A stretch of DNA of 64,000 nucleotides, taken from NCBI GenBank assembly GCA_963675135.1, contig OY776124.1:22628066-22692065 (forward strand), read 5' to 3'. Below the pieces are notes generated by a model that saw only the letters and a list, made by a program, of their open reading frames with translations, did no database searches and had not been told where the DNA came from. The DNA comes from Galeopsis tetrahit. Lineage: Eukaryota; Streptophyta; Magnoliopsida; Lamiales; Lamiaceae. A program made the translations under genes and the position numbers. Shown piece by piece: positions 11,143-20,227 of this stretch (its first letter is position 1; every line of letters begins with the position of its first letter).

Positions 11143-11612
11143 TGAGTTGAGAAGAGGGTACTAGGACTCTAGACATCCTAGGGATCAATTCACCAAGGAG
11201 TGGTGTTCTTGATCAAGTGCACCTTGGCACTATAAAACAAGTTAATTCCAAGAGTGAAGGAATTATCCTGTTAAATCAGGGAAAGTGGATGTAGGAGCTT
11301 GAGTCTCTGAACCACTATAAACTCTTGTGTTGATTTACTTTACAAGTACTTACATTCATTCAACACTGCACACTAAACTGATCTTTCAAAGATACATACT
11401 CAAAGACTGTGCAAAACTGATTTGGACAAGTTCCCTGAAGCTAAACTGAACTGTGTTGCATTGACTAAGTGATTTCAGAAATTAAAGGAGTCTAAACTTA
11501 AAGGGCCAACCACTATTCCGCACATATAACTCCCCTAGATAGTTATTCAACTAAGTACTAAATAGTACTTAGTGGATTGATTATCTTAGAAGAGTTAATC
11601 ATCTTCAGCAGA

Positions 11613-11627
11613 GTTGTCCAAGACAAC
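11613..11627 (+). other. Short hairpin GTTGTCCAAGACAAC in U5
   Basis: Six-base arms GTTGTC and GACAAC around CAA. One arm is the same TTGTCC core seen in the U3 boxes. The copy in the 3' LTR is at 23627-23641. Confidence 0.55.
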
Positions 11628-11669
11628 CTTGCTGAGTTCTGGTTTGATCTAGTTGGAAAGAATTTGCAT

Positions 11670-11700
11670 ACAAGTGTATTCCCCCCCCCCATACACTTGT
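11670..11700 (+). other. Oligo-C stem-loop at the end of U5
   Basis: ACAAGTGTAT (11670-11679) is the exact reverse complement of ATACACTTGT (11691-11700). The loop is T followed by ten Cs. It sits 24 bp before the LTR end and 26 bp before the primer site. The 3' LTR has the same stem and also exactly ten Cs (23684-23714). Confidence 0.8.
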
Positions 11701-11726
11701 TATCTACTCCTTTCAGGACCAACAAG

Positions 11727-11738
11727 TGGTATCAGAGC
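11727..11738 (+). other. Primer binding site, TGGTATCAGAGC
   Basis: TGGTATCAGAGC starts two bases after the 5' LTR and is the standard sequence complementary to the 3' end of plant methionine tRNA used by most copia elements. It primes minus-strand DNA synthesis. GAGCAGGGGTTC follows. Confidence 0.95.
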
Positions 11739-11865
11739 AGGGGTTCATAGACCACTGCTTCTGAAAATCCATCTTGATTTTCAAAACTCACATATTTGGT
11801 GTGGTCACTGAACTGATCTCTATCTGAAATCCATTACTTGTTGATTGATTGATTCCTATTGAGAT
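11739..11865 (+). other. Untranslated leader between primer site and gag
   Basis: 127 bp without a coding signal. It likely holds packaging signals by analogy with other elements; none is recognisable. Confidence 0.6.
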
Positions 11866-14337
11866 ATGGCTAACAACAATGCTGTCCCTCCACCTGCTGT
11901 TCAAGGTTTGGACAATATGGCCACAAATCCAGTCAATCACATTTCTCATCACAAACTGCCCATGTTTTCTATAGACAACTATGATTTCTGGAAAATTAGA
12001 ATGAGGGCTCATCTTGCATCTCTTCATACTGATATGCTTAGAGTTATCACAAGAGGACCTTTTGTGTTTACTCAAACTAATCCCAGATTAACAGATGAGC
12101 AAAGAGCAGATATAAGGGAACTGATTCCCAAAGATGAGGATGACTTCACTGCTGATGAAAAGAGGAAAGATAATTTGAATTATCTTGCCATGAACACCCT
12201 CTATCAAACAATTCCAGATGCAGTTATGGGCAGAGTCTACCACTGCACCACAGCTAAAGAAATTTGGGATACCCTTGCTGAAATGCGTGAGGGTACTGAA
12301 AAGATCAAGGAGAATAAGCTCCAAGTTGCTGTGCAGAAATTTGAACAGTTTGCAATGGATTCTGAAGAGTCCATTGATAAATTTGCTGGTAGATTCACTG
12401 ATGTGATGAATGAAATCAACTCACTGGGCAAGGTCTACACCAAGAGAGAGGTTGGACTGAAAATCCTAAGGAGTCTCACTCAAAAGTGGGATGTCTATGC
12501 TGTAATGATGCAGAATACCAAAGATCTTTCCACCATGCCCATGCAACAAATATTCTCAGAACTTAAAGCCTATGAGTTTGACCTCAATAGAAGAAAGCCT
12601 GTTGAGGAACCTTCAAATCCTACTAAGGGAGTGGCATTCAAAGCCAAAGTTGCTGAACCAGAAATGCAGCCCACTCCCAGATCATCAAAGTCAGTCTCTA
12701 AGACTGAAATGAAGGAAGAACTAGCATTGATGGCTAGAAGGTTTGACAAGCTCAACACAAGGTTTGGTAGATACAAGAAATTCTACCAAGATAACAAATT
12801 CAGGAGAAGATACAATTCCCCTGAAGATCAGGCTGAGGACAAAAAGCCTGAAGAGAGAAGATCAGAGGACAAGTCCTCTGATAGGAGAAGATCCAGTAGA
12901 GCTGAACCCTCATCATCTAAGAGAAGAGATGAATCCAAGAAGGATGATGATGAAGATCTGTGTTACAACTGCAAAAAGAAAGGGCACTTCCAATATGACT
13001 GCCCTGAACTAAGCTCTAAAGAAAGAAGAGAAAGACAAGCAAAAAGAGACAGAAAATTCACCAATAGAAAAGCCATGATGGCTGGTGAAGAATCTGATAG
13101 TGCTGAAAGTTTCAACTCTTCTGATGGATTGTTCTCCAACAGTGATGATGATGATGATGTCTGCAACATGGCTCTTGAGGATGATGAGGTATCCTCTACT
13201 TCTAGTTCATCATCATTTATCTCACAAAACACTAGTGAGGTTAACCTGAAACTTTCCTTTGGAAAGTTGATGGAAGATTTCACTAGATTACAAGAATTTC
13301 ATGACAATTGTGTGAGAGAAAATGAAAGATTAGCTACTGAACTCACCAAAAACTCTGAGGTAGCTGTTGATGTCAAGTCTACTGAGTTGTATCAACAAGT
13401 CTTGAGAAAGCTTGAGGAAGCAAATCTCAGGATAGTTGACCAACAAAAGGAGATTGATGATCAACTTCTCTCTCAGAAAAGAAAAGAATTTGAACTTAAA
13501 ATTCTAAATGCCAAATTTGAAAATCTCTCACATGAGTATGATATTCTTAAATCAAGTGAAGAGAGCCTGAAATTAAAGATGTCTGCTTTGAACAAATCCT
13601 CTAGAGCAATAGAGGAAATTCAAAGTTATCAAAGACCTATGGCTCAAAGAAGTGGATTAGGTTTTGATCCATTTGAATCTTCACCTTGTCTTAGTGTTGC
13701 ATCCACAAGTAACACTAAGAGAATCTTTGTTAAGTCAGTGGCACAACAAGCTGAAAATGAAGTAATTCAGCCACTGAACAAAGGAAAGGGCAAATTGAAT
13801 GAAATGCCTACTCAAGTGATTCAGGAAAATAGGCCAAAACCTAAGGAAATGGCCAAAGCTCCTGAGCACAAGAGGAATATTGGTCAGCAGAGTAGACCCA
13901 ATGGAAGGGCAACTCTCCTGAACAATGTTCAGAGGAATTATCCAAGGTATAATCAGCCTAGGCCAACTCATCTGAGAAAGCCTCAGCTGAATAGACCTAA
14001 GGACAACTATCCTCAAAGGCAGAATAAAATGAGACAACCAAAACCCTTCATGCCAAAGGGTAATGGTCATAAAAATGCCTTTCCTCAAAGACTTCATCAA
14101 GCTGCACAAAGAACTCATAAGTTCAGAAGAGTGGTCAACTCCTCTGAAACTTACAGAGTTAACACATTCACACATACTTTCCCAAAGACATTTAAGGGAA
14201 AGACAGTGTATGTTGATGCACTAGGAAATCAACTTAGCCACCTTAAATCAATCAGGGTTATTAGGCAAGTTTGGGTTCCCAAAGGTACAGCTAACCTCTC
14301 AGGACCCAAAACTCAAAGGGTACCTAAACCTATCTAA
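11866..14337 (+). CDS. gag: Gag structural polyprotein, 823 aa, ends at UAA
   Basis: Forms the virus-like particle that packages the element RNA. The ATG at 11866 is the first good start after the primer site. Residues about 30-250 hold a copia-type Gag (UBN2-like) domain starting with FSIDNYDFWKIRMRAHL. A basic, charged linker follows. A CCHC zinc knuckle, C-YN-C-KKKG-H-FQYD-C, spans residues 366-379 and binds RNA. Next are an acidic Ser/Asp-rich stretch (about 405-455), predicted coiled coil (about 465-490 and 505-585), and a basic Gln/Asn/Pro/Arg-rich tail. The long C-terminal extension with coiled coil is typical of Sirevirus Gag and far longer than ordinary copia Gag. The frame is open throughout. 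It ends in one TAA (14335-14337), after which the same frame continues as pol. Confidence 0.93.
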   Translation: MANNNAVPPPAVQGLDNMATNPVNHISHHKLPMFSIDNYDFWKIRMRAHLASLHTDMLRVITRGPFVFTQTNPRLTDEQRADIRELIPKDEDDFTADEKRKDNLNYLAMNTLYQTIPDAVMGRVYHCTTAKEIWDTLAEMREGTEKIKENKLQVAVQKFEQFAMDSEESIDKFAGRFTDVMNEINSLGKVYTKREVGLKILRSLTQKWDVYAVMMQNTKDLSTMPMQQIFSELKAYEFDLNRRKPVEEPSNPTKGVAFKAKVAEPEMQPTPRSSKSVSKTEMKEELALMARRFDKLNTRFGRYKKFYQDNKFRRRYNSPEDQAEDKKPEERRSEDKSSDRRRSSRAEPSSSKRRDESKKDDDEDLCYNCKKKGHFQYDCPELSSKERRERQAKRDRKFTNRKAMMAGEESDSAESFNSSDGLFSNSDDDDDVCNMALEDDEVSSTSSSSSFISQNTSEVNLKLSFGKLMEDFTRLQEFHDNCVRENERLATELTKNSEVAVDVKSTELYQQVLRKLEEANLRIVDQQKEIDDQLLSQKRKEFELKILNAKFENLSHEYDILKSSEESLKLKMSALNKSSRAIEEIQSYQRPMAQRSGLGFDPFESSPCLSVASTSNTKRIFVKSVAQQAENEVIQPLNKGKGKLNEMPTQVIQENRPKPKEMAKAPEHKRNIGQQSRPNGRATLLNNVQRNYPRYNQPRPTHLRKPQLNRPKDNYPQRQNKMRQPKPFMPKGNGHKNAFPQRLHQAAQRTHKFRRVVNSSETYRVNTFTHTFPKTFKGKTVYVDALGNQLSHLKSIRVIRQVWVPKGTANLSGPKTQRVPKPI

Positions 14338-14345
14338 TTGCAGGT
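14318..14345 (+). promoter_or_regulatory. gag/pol junction: in-frame UAA within a 3' splice-site-like sequence
   Basis: The reading frame runs ...CCT ATC TAA TTG CAG GTA CCA..., so one stop separates gag from protease in the same frame. The 3' context UUG CAG does not match the CAR-YYA readthrough signal. CTAAT followed by TTGCAG and G resembles a branch point plus an acceptor AG. Pol may be made by stop suppression or by splicing that removes the stop; sequence alone does not decide. Confidence 0.5.
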
Positions 14346-17300
14346 ACCATTGGGCCACAAGAAGAGGAGCATGAACAAAAAGACAGCATGGTACCTTGAC
14401 AGTGGATGCTCAAGGCACATGACTGGAAACAAGGAACTCCTCTCTGATTTTATTGAAAAAGAAGGCCCAAATGTCACCTTTGGAGACAGCTCACAAGCAA
14501 CTACAAAAGGTTATGGTACTTTGATGATTGGTAACATCAAAGTAACCAATGTATCTTATGTAGCTGGTCTCAAATATAAACTCCTGAGTATCAGTCAATT
14601 CTGTGATAAAGATTTTAATGTTGAGTTCTCAAGTGGAAAGTGTCTAATTAAAGATAAAACTCAACAAACCCTATTGACTGGAACTAGGAAAGGAAATGTG
14701 TATTTTGCAGACTGGGACAAGTCTACTGATGCTGCATGTTTCATTGCTAAAAGTTCTAGTGAACAAAGTTGGTTATGGCATAAGAGGCTAAATCATCTGA
14801 ACTTCAAATCTATGAATAAACTTGCTAGAAATGCATTAGTTAAAGGACTACCTAATGAGGTTTTCATTAAAGAACATGTGTGTAAACCATGTCAAGAAGG
14901 AAAACAGATTAAAGCCTCATTTAAGGGAAAACCAGTCATCTCCACTGAAAGGGTACTTGAACTTCTACATATGGATCTGTTTGGACCAATTACCCCTTCA
15001 AGCATAAATGGTAGAAAATACACATTAGTAGTAGTAGATGACTTCTCTAGGTTCACATGGGTAGTATTTCTCCTTAATAAGAAGGAAACACAAGTCAAAC
15101 TACCTGAACTTCTAAAGAGGTTGTCAAATGAGAAAAGCCTTAGCATTATCAAGATAAGATCTGATAAAGGCACTGAGTTCATTAACTCATACATCAATGA
15201 GTACTGCACATCAAATGGAATAGCTCATGAAACCTCAGCAGCTAGAACTCCCCAACAAAATGGAGTTGCAGAAAGAAGGAATAGAACTTTAAAAGAAGCT
15301 GCTAGAACTTTAATTGCTGACTCAAAATTACCTAAGAGGTTTTGGGCTGAAGCTATAAACATTGCATGCCATACTCAAAATAGATGTTTGATCACTAAGG
15401 GGCAAGGCAAAACCCCCTATGAACTCTGGAAAGGGAGAATGCCTAAAGTGTCATACTTTCATATATTTGGTTGTAAATGTTTCATTCACAATAATGGGAA
15501 AGAACAGTTGAAAGCCTTTGACAGCAAAGCTGATGAGGGAGTATTTCTTGGATACTCTCAAATCAGTAGAGCTTTCAGAGTCTACAACAAGAAAACTCTT
15601 ATAGTGGAAGAAACACCTCATGTTGTGTTTGATGAGTCTATCTTTGAGATCAGGAATGATCATTTGGAACCTGAAGAAATCACACAGAGGACAACCAGAT
15701 TAAGTCTAAAAGACAAAGACACTGAATTCATAGATGTTGTTCAAGCCAATCTGCCTGAAAAATCCACATTGGACAACAATCCTGAAGGCAACCTTCCTGA
15801 GACAAATCCCACTGATGGAAATGGTGAACTGAATGATCCAATCCCAGTTCACATCCAGGTAACAACTACCAATGAAGAAGCAGTTCCTGCTGAGGTAGTA
15901 AATGGGTCAAATAATCAAGGGGGAACTCAAAATGTTGAAAATGCCAATGTCCCTGACATTGAGTACAACACCCCTGATTATGATCCTGAATTAGATCCTG
16001 CATTAAATTATCCTGAATTTTATGATCAAAATGACTCACCTTCAGTAGAGGACAACTCTACTGAAGAGATCAGGAAAAGAAGGACCTGGTTATCTGACCA
16101 TCCTACTGATCTAATACTTGGTGACCCAAGTATTGGAGTCAAAACAAGAAGATTCCATGGTGAAAGTGCTCTTTTCTGTTGTTTCCTGTCAGAGCAAGAA
16201 CCAAGTAATGTTGAGGAAGCACTTCAAGATGCAAATTGGATCACAGCCATGCAGGAAGAACTAAACCAATTCACCAGAAATGAAGTATGGGAGCTGGTGG
16301 ATAGACCCTCACATCAAGATGTTATTGGAACAAAGTGGGTGTTCAAGAACAAGAAAAATGAAAATGATGTGATTGTCAGAAACAAAGCAAGACTAGTGGC
16401 AAAAGGATATTGCCAACATGAAGGCATTGACTATGATGAGACTTTTGCACCTGTGGCAAGGCTAGAAGCAATAAGGCTCTTTCTAGCCTATGCAGCCCAC
16501 AAGAGGTTCAAAGTATACCAAATGGATGTCAAGAGTGCCTTTCTGAATGGAGTCTTAAAAGAAGAAGTCTATGTGGAGCAACCACCAGGTTTTGAAGTTG
16601 GAAACCAAGTTTACAGACTCAAGAAAGCTCTATATGGACTCAAACAAGCCCCTAGGGCTTGGTATGATACACTGTCACAATTCCTCTTGGATCATGGATT
16701 CACCAAGGGAACTGTGGACAGAACTCTCTTCAGAATCTTTGAAGGAGAGGACATCTTGCTTGTCCAAATTTATGTAGATGACATAATTTTTGGATCCCCT
16801 AATGAGAAGCTGTGTGAAAAATTCTCCAAGCTCATGCAAAGCAAGTTTGAGATGTCCATGATGGGGTTGATGAACTTCTTTTTGGGTCTACAAGTCAAGC
16901 AATCTAAAGAAGGAATCTTCATCAACCAAGCTAAGTACACAAGAGAAATGATCAAAAAGTTTGGGTGTACAACTAGCAAGCCAGTAAGGATCCCAATGAA
17001 CACAAATTGGAAGATGGATCCTGATGAGAGTGGCATTACAACCAACTCTACTGAGTATAGAGGAATCATTGGATCACTCCTCTATCTCACTGCCAGCAGA
17101 CCTGACATCACCTTTGCAGTAGGTGTGTGTGCAAGATTTCAAGCAAATCCTAAGAAAAGCCACCTTGAGGCTGCAAAGAGGATTTTGAGGTACCTCAAAG
17201 GCACTGAGAATCTAGGCCTTTGGTACCCTGCTGATGACAATATTGAGTTAACAGGTTACTCAGATGCTGATTATGGAGGATGTAGGATTGACAGAAAGTC

Positions 17301-17727
17301 CACTTCAGGGACTTGTCAATTCTTGGGCAACAAGCTTATTTCATGGTTCTCCAAGAAGCAGAACACAGTGGCCACTTCCACCACTGAAGCTGAATATGTT
17401 GCTGCTGGAAGTTGTTGTGCTCAAATCCTATGGTTGAGACAACAACTAAGAGACTACAAAGTCAACTCTACTGAAGTGCCAATATTTTGTGATAACAATA
17501 GTGCCATTGCTATATCACAAAATCCTGTCTTACACACAAGATGCAAGCATGTGGACATCAAGCACCACTTCATTAGAGACCATGTGGAGAAGAAGGACAT
17601 CAAGTTGGTCAAGATCCACACTGATCATCAAAAAGCTGATATTCTAACCAAACCACTTGCAGAAGCAAGATTTCTGGAGCTATCAGCAGAGTTGGGATTA
17701 CTTGATCCAGGGAAGTTGGACAAATAA
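14338..17727 (+). CDS. pol: Pol polyprotein: protease, integrase, reverse transcriptase, RNase H (1129 codons)
   Basis: Copies the RNA to DNA and integrates it. Domains in order: aspartic protease with WYLDSGCSRHMTG (catalytic D21-S-G); zinc-binding HHCC of integrase (H148, H153, C182, C185); integrase core with D213, D276 and E312, spaced D-35-E as in the family; a poorly conserved Asn/Pro/Glu-rich linker (about 450-590); reverse transcriptase with D730 in QMDVKSAFLNG and YVDD at 812-815; RNase H with D976, E1017 (TTEAEY region) and D1052 (DNNSA). All key residues are present and the frame has no internal stop. The 5' limit is the codon after the gag stop; the first in-frame codon is TTG and the first ATG is 14371, so independent initiation is unlikely. 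TAA ends it at 17725-17727. Confidence 0.95.
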   Translation: MQVPLGHKKRSMNKKTAWYLDSGCSRHMTGNKELLSDFIEKEGPNVTFGDSSQATTKGYGTLMIGNIKVTNVSYVAGLKYKLLSISQFCDKDFNVEFSSGKCLIKDKTQQTLLTGTRKGNVYFADWDKSTDAACFIAKSSSEQSWLWHKRLNHLNFKSMNKLARNALVKGLPNEVFIKEHVCKPCQEGKQIKASFKGKPVISTERVLELLHMDLFGPITPSSINGRKYTLVVVDDFSRFTWVVFLLNKKETQVKLPELLKRLSNEKSLSIIKIRSDKGTEFINSYINEYCTSNGIAHETSAARTPQQNGVAERRNRTLKEAARTLIADSKLPKRFWAEAINIACHTQNRCLITKGQGKTPYELWKGRMPKVSYFHIFGCKCFIHNNGKEQLKAFDSKADEGVFLGYSQISRAFRVYNKKTLIVEETPHVVFDESIFEIRNDHLEPEEITQRTTRLSLKDKDTEFIDVVQANLPEKSTLDNNPEGNLPETNPTDGNGELNDPIPVHIQVTTTNEEAVPAEVVNGSNNQGGTQNVENANVPDIEYNTPDYDPELDPALNYPEFYDQNDSPSVEDNSTEEIRKRRTWLSDHPTDLILGDPSIGVKTRRFHGESALFCCFLSEQEPSNVEEALQDANWITAMQEELNQFTRNEVWELVDRPSHQDVIGTKWVFKNKKNENDVIVRNKARLVAKGYCQHEGIDYDETFAPVARLEAIRLFLAYAAHKRFKVYQMDVKSAFLNGVLKEEVYVEQPPGFEVGNQVYRLKKALYGLKQAPRAWYDTLSQFLLDHGFTKGTVDRTLFRIFEGEDILLVQIYVDDIIFGSPNEKLCEKFSKLMQSKFEMSMMGLMNFFLGLQVKQSKEGIFINQAKYTREMIKKFGCTTSKPVRIPMNTNWKMDPDESGITTNSTEYRGIIGSLLYLTASRPDITFAVGVCARFQANPKKSHLEAAKRILRYLKGTENLGLWYPADDNIELTGYSDADYGGCRIDRKSTSGTCQFLGNKLISWFSKKQNTVATSTTEAEYVAAGSCCAQILWLRQQLRDYKVNSTEVPIFCDNNSAIAISQNPVLHTRCKHVDIKHHFIRDHVEKKDIKLVKIHTDHQKADILTKPLAEARFLELSAELGLLDPGKLDK

Positions 17728-18430
17728 GTCCAAAGAAGCTCATTGATTAAGGGGGAAACAAACTCAAACTTCAGCAGACTTGGTCAAGTCTACTGAAATT
17801 CAGAAACATGACCTTACCTCTTCAGGACACTTGTCCATTAACATTCAGGACCTTTGTCCACCTTTCTTCAGGACACTTGTCCATGTAGGGTCAGATAAGT
17901 TGTCCTAGCTATCAAACCAAATCTTGGTATGATAAGCACCTATTTTTGGTGATCAATACCTATTTCGAAATCTGTCCCATTGAAATACAGTTTTCACCTT
18001 TCTGGGATTTAATCTGTCTCCCACCCAAAAGGTCACTTTCCATGCATTAAATGCCAAGATTTAACTCTTGTTTGCATTAAACTTTTTGGGACATGATCTA
18101 TCTCGAAAAATCCCCAGCCTTAAACAAACATTTAAAACCACCCACGTTTTGAATAAAACAGTTATTTCACTGTTACATTGGTTTTTGACCATTGGATCAA
18201 AAAATGGACAACTCCCCTGAAATCAATCCTAGCCGTCCATTTTGGATTTCCATTTTTGTTCACCTTTGAATTGTATCAAGACCTTACCAACTCATTGACA
18301 AACATTCTTTTTAGAATATTCACAAGTCTTAAGATACCCACAAACACTTCTTCCCCAAGTATTCGAAACCCTAACTCAAAAGTTCTTCAAACTCTCTCAT
18401 TCTTCATCAAACTTCTCTCTGTAAATTTCA
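17728..18430 (+). other. Spacer between pol and the third ORF
   Basis: About 700 bp with no supportable gene. It contains four TTGTCC repeats at about 17820-17910, three as TTCAGGACACTTGTCCA-like units, echoing the LTR boxes. The last 130 bp are pyrimidine-rich. A third-ORF mRNA would need a splice acceptor or internal promoter near here; no clear one is visible. Confidence 0.6.
17820..17912 (+). repeat. Short TTCAGGAC-n-TTGTCCA repeats after pol
   Basis: TTCAGGACACTTGTCCA occurs at about 17820 and 17868, with TTCAGGACCTTTGTCCA between them and AGTTGTCC just after. GGAC and GTCC form small inverted arms in each unit. Spacing is about 24 bp. Confidence 0.6.
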
Positions 18431-20227
18431 ATGGCCCCCAAGGTTAGACCTGAGATGCTTGTTGATTTCTCCAACAAAGATCTAGACCTAGATTTTGGCT
18501 ATCTAAGCAACAAGAACAATCTTCACTTTGAGCCAATTATCTCTTTTGAAAATGAAGATCCTGAGATTACTCCAACCCTAAGATGGTTGAGAAGGGCTGG
18601 TCTCCAAAAGTTCTTGGAAGAAAGACCAAGCTCTTGCTTAGAGAGTTATATGGCAGAATTCTTTGCCTTCCTCAAGTGGAGAGGTAAGCCTGAAGATGGT
18701 GAAGTATCAACCAGGCTATCCTACACAGCTGAAGGAGAGGAAGAGGAGAGATTCCATAGAGTTAGATTCTCCTCAGAGGATCTGGAAGGAGCCTTTGGAT
18801 TGCCTTATGAGGGAAGGAATCCAGAAGTGTATGGCACTGGACATGAAGAGGAAATAGCCCAAGAGTGGTTATTAGTTCCAGGCCCTCTCTCCTCAACTCA
18901 AAACAAGAAAACTCTCAAGCCAGAGTTTCTTAATCTCTTTGAGGTAGTTGCTAAGAGCCTCTTAAGCAACACTGGAAGCCTAGAGCAGGTCAGCCAGCCA
19001 AGGATCAGAATCATGGCTGCCATTATTGATGCCAGTAATAAGGGCATCAAGTTTGATTGGAGGACCTTCATCATGTCTGAGATGATGAAAGAGAAGGCTA
19101 AATTTAAGGTGAAAGCCCACAACAAGGTGGTGCTAGAAGGGAAAATCAAGTATTGCACCAGGGCAAGCTTGTTGATTGAGAGGTTTTACCACTATTCCCA
19201 GATGCAGACCTTTGCAAAGCCCCTCCCAGCCCAAAAGATCCTGTTCAGAAAGCTCAGTAAGAAAACTGAGAAAAGAAGGATGCTACTGGCCAAGCCTGCT
19301 GAAGAACAGGAGGAAGAGAAGCCTAAGATGAAAAAGAGAACAAAGGCCAGGGCTGTAAAGACAAGAAAAATGTCTCAGAGAATCTCAGAAGAGAATTCAG
19401 ATGCTTCAGCTGAGATTGAAGAAGTTGCTAGAGAAGGTGTACAAGTGCCATCTGATCATTCAGAAGAACTCAGGCAAAAGTACAATGAGACCAGGCAAAA
19501 GAAGAAGGGTGATAAGAGAGTCAGGGAAGTTGTCCCTGAGAAGGAAGGAAGTGGAAGTAGCAGGGCCAGCAAAAGAAGGGCCAAACCTACTGAAAAGGTG
19601 TTGGAGCTGCAAGAAGAGAGGTCTCTTCAATTGGCTCTAAGGGAGAGCAGAGCTGAAAGCAGGGCCAAATCCATGTCAAGGACCAATTCATCTGGTTCTG
19701 GAACTCCAGAATCCAAAGTCCCTGAAGGTCAACTCATAGAGGCCAACCTCCCTGAAATTCAGTATCTTGAGCCCAACTCCCCTGAAACCCATGTTACCCC
19801 TTCCAACCAACCCATTACCCCTGTAAATCTCACTAAGAGATATTCTCCAGAAGGGAATGAGCAAAGAAGTGGCATTGATGTGCTTGCTGACTTAGCAGTA
19901 GATGAGACAAGACTCCTGTCTCCCCTTGACTCATCCATGCTCAATTATTCAAAGCTCCTAGAGCATGCACTCAATGAGCCAACCCCCCTGAGTAAAGCCC
20001 CTTCAGATTCATTGCTCTCTAAAGCAACTGAAGTACCTTCACTTGAGATCAACCCTTCTGAAGCCAACATCCCTGAACTTAATCTACCTAAAGCCACATT
20101 AGGAGAACCCAGAGCCAACTCCCCTATAACCCAAAGTCCCCATTCAAGTGGAGATGAGGAGGAGTATACTTATGAAAGTATGCTCAGAGGAGGAGCCAAG
20201 GCTATGTATATTTGTTGGAAGAGATGA
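18431..20227 (+). CDS. Third ORF, N-terminal part (598 aa), envelope-position protein of unknown function
   Basis: ATG at 18431 in good plant context (TTCAATGGCC). It occupies the place of the 'env-like' gene of Sireviruses. Residues about 1-270 look globular, with the run TLRWLRRAGLQKFLEERPSS and a later MAAIIDASNKGIKFDWRTF; a resemblance to plant retrotransposon-encoded ORFs is my impression, not a search result. No signal peptide or clear membrane segment is visible, so an envelope function is doubtful. From about 275 it is highly charged, with NLS-like basic runs (KMKKRTKARAVKTRK; SKRRAK). A ubiquitin-interacting-motif-like stretch, EERSLQLALRESRAE, lies at 395-409, followed by Asn/Pro/Glu repeats. 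It stops at TGA 20225-20227, where the open frame changes. Confidence 0.75.
   Translation: MAPKVRPEMLVDFSNKDLDLDFGYLSNKNNLHFEPIISFENEDPEITPTLRWLRRAGLQKFLEERPSSCLESYMAEFFAFLKWRGKPEDGEVSTRLSYTAEGEEEERFHRVRFSSEDLEGAFGLPYEGRNPEVYGTGHEEEIAQEWLLVPGPLSSTQNKKTLKPEFLNLFEVVAKSLLSNTGSLEQVSQPRIRIMAAIIDASNKGIKFDWRTFIMSEMMKEKAKFKVKAHNKVVLEGKIKYCTRASLLIERFYHYSQMQTFAKPLPAQKILFRKLSKKTEKRRMLLAKPAEEQEEEKPKMKKRTKARAVKTRKMSQRISEENSDASAEIEEVAREGVQVPSDHSEELRQKYNETRQKKKGDKRVREVVPEKEGSGSSRASKRRAKPTEKVLELQEERSLQLALRESRAESRAKSMSRTNSSGSGTPESKVPEGQLIEANLPEIQYLEPNSPETHVTPSNQPITPVNLTKRYSPEGNEQRSGIDVLADLAVDETRLLSPLDSSMLNYSKLLEHALNEPTPLSKAPSDSLLSKATEVPSLEINPSEANIPELNLPKATLGEPRANSPITQSPHSSGDEEEYTYESMLRGGAKAMYICWKR

Larger units (their letters stand above)
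9868..11724 (+). repeat. 5' LTR (1857 bp)
   Basis: Starts TGTTGGGAATAAAATGAGC and ends CTTTCAGGACCAACA, with 6-bp terminal inverted repeats TGTTGG/CCAACA. It differs from the 3' LTR at 10143 (T against G), 10363 (A against G), 10460 (C against T), 10541 (T against C) and 11560 (A against C), with no indels. U3 runs from the start to just past the TATA box at 10810; R and U5 follow but their boundary is not visible. Short ORFs inside it are not conserved genes. Confidence 0.97.

Noticed and set aside
11788..14175. Several antisense ORFs across gag, and similar ones across pol and the third ORF
   Set aside because: Shadows of the sense frames. Some Sirevirus relatives carry antisense ORFs, but none here has a domain or start context that I can support.
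18178..18447. Possible 89-codon gene ahead of the third ORF
   Set aside because: Starts at TTG, overlaps the strong ATG at 18431 in another frame, and has no recognisable domain.
20176..20227. Programmed -1 ribosomal frameshift in the third ORF
   Set aside because: No X-XXY-YYZ slippery heptamer in the overlap and no clear downstream structure; a mutation is simpler.
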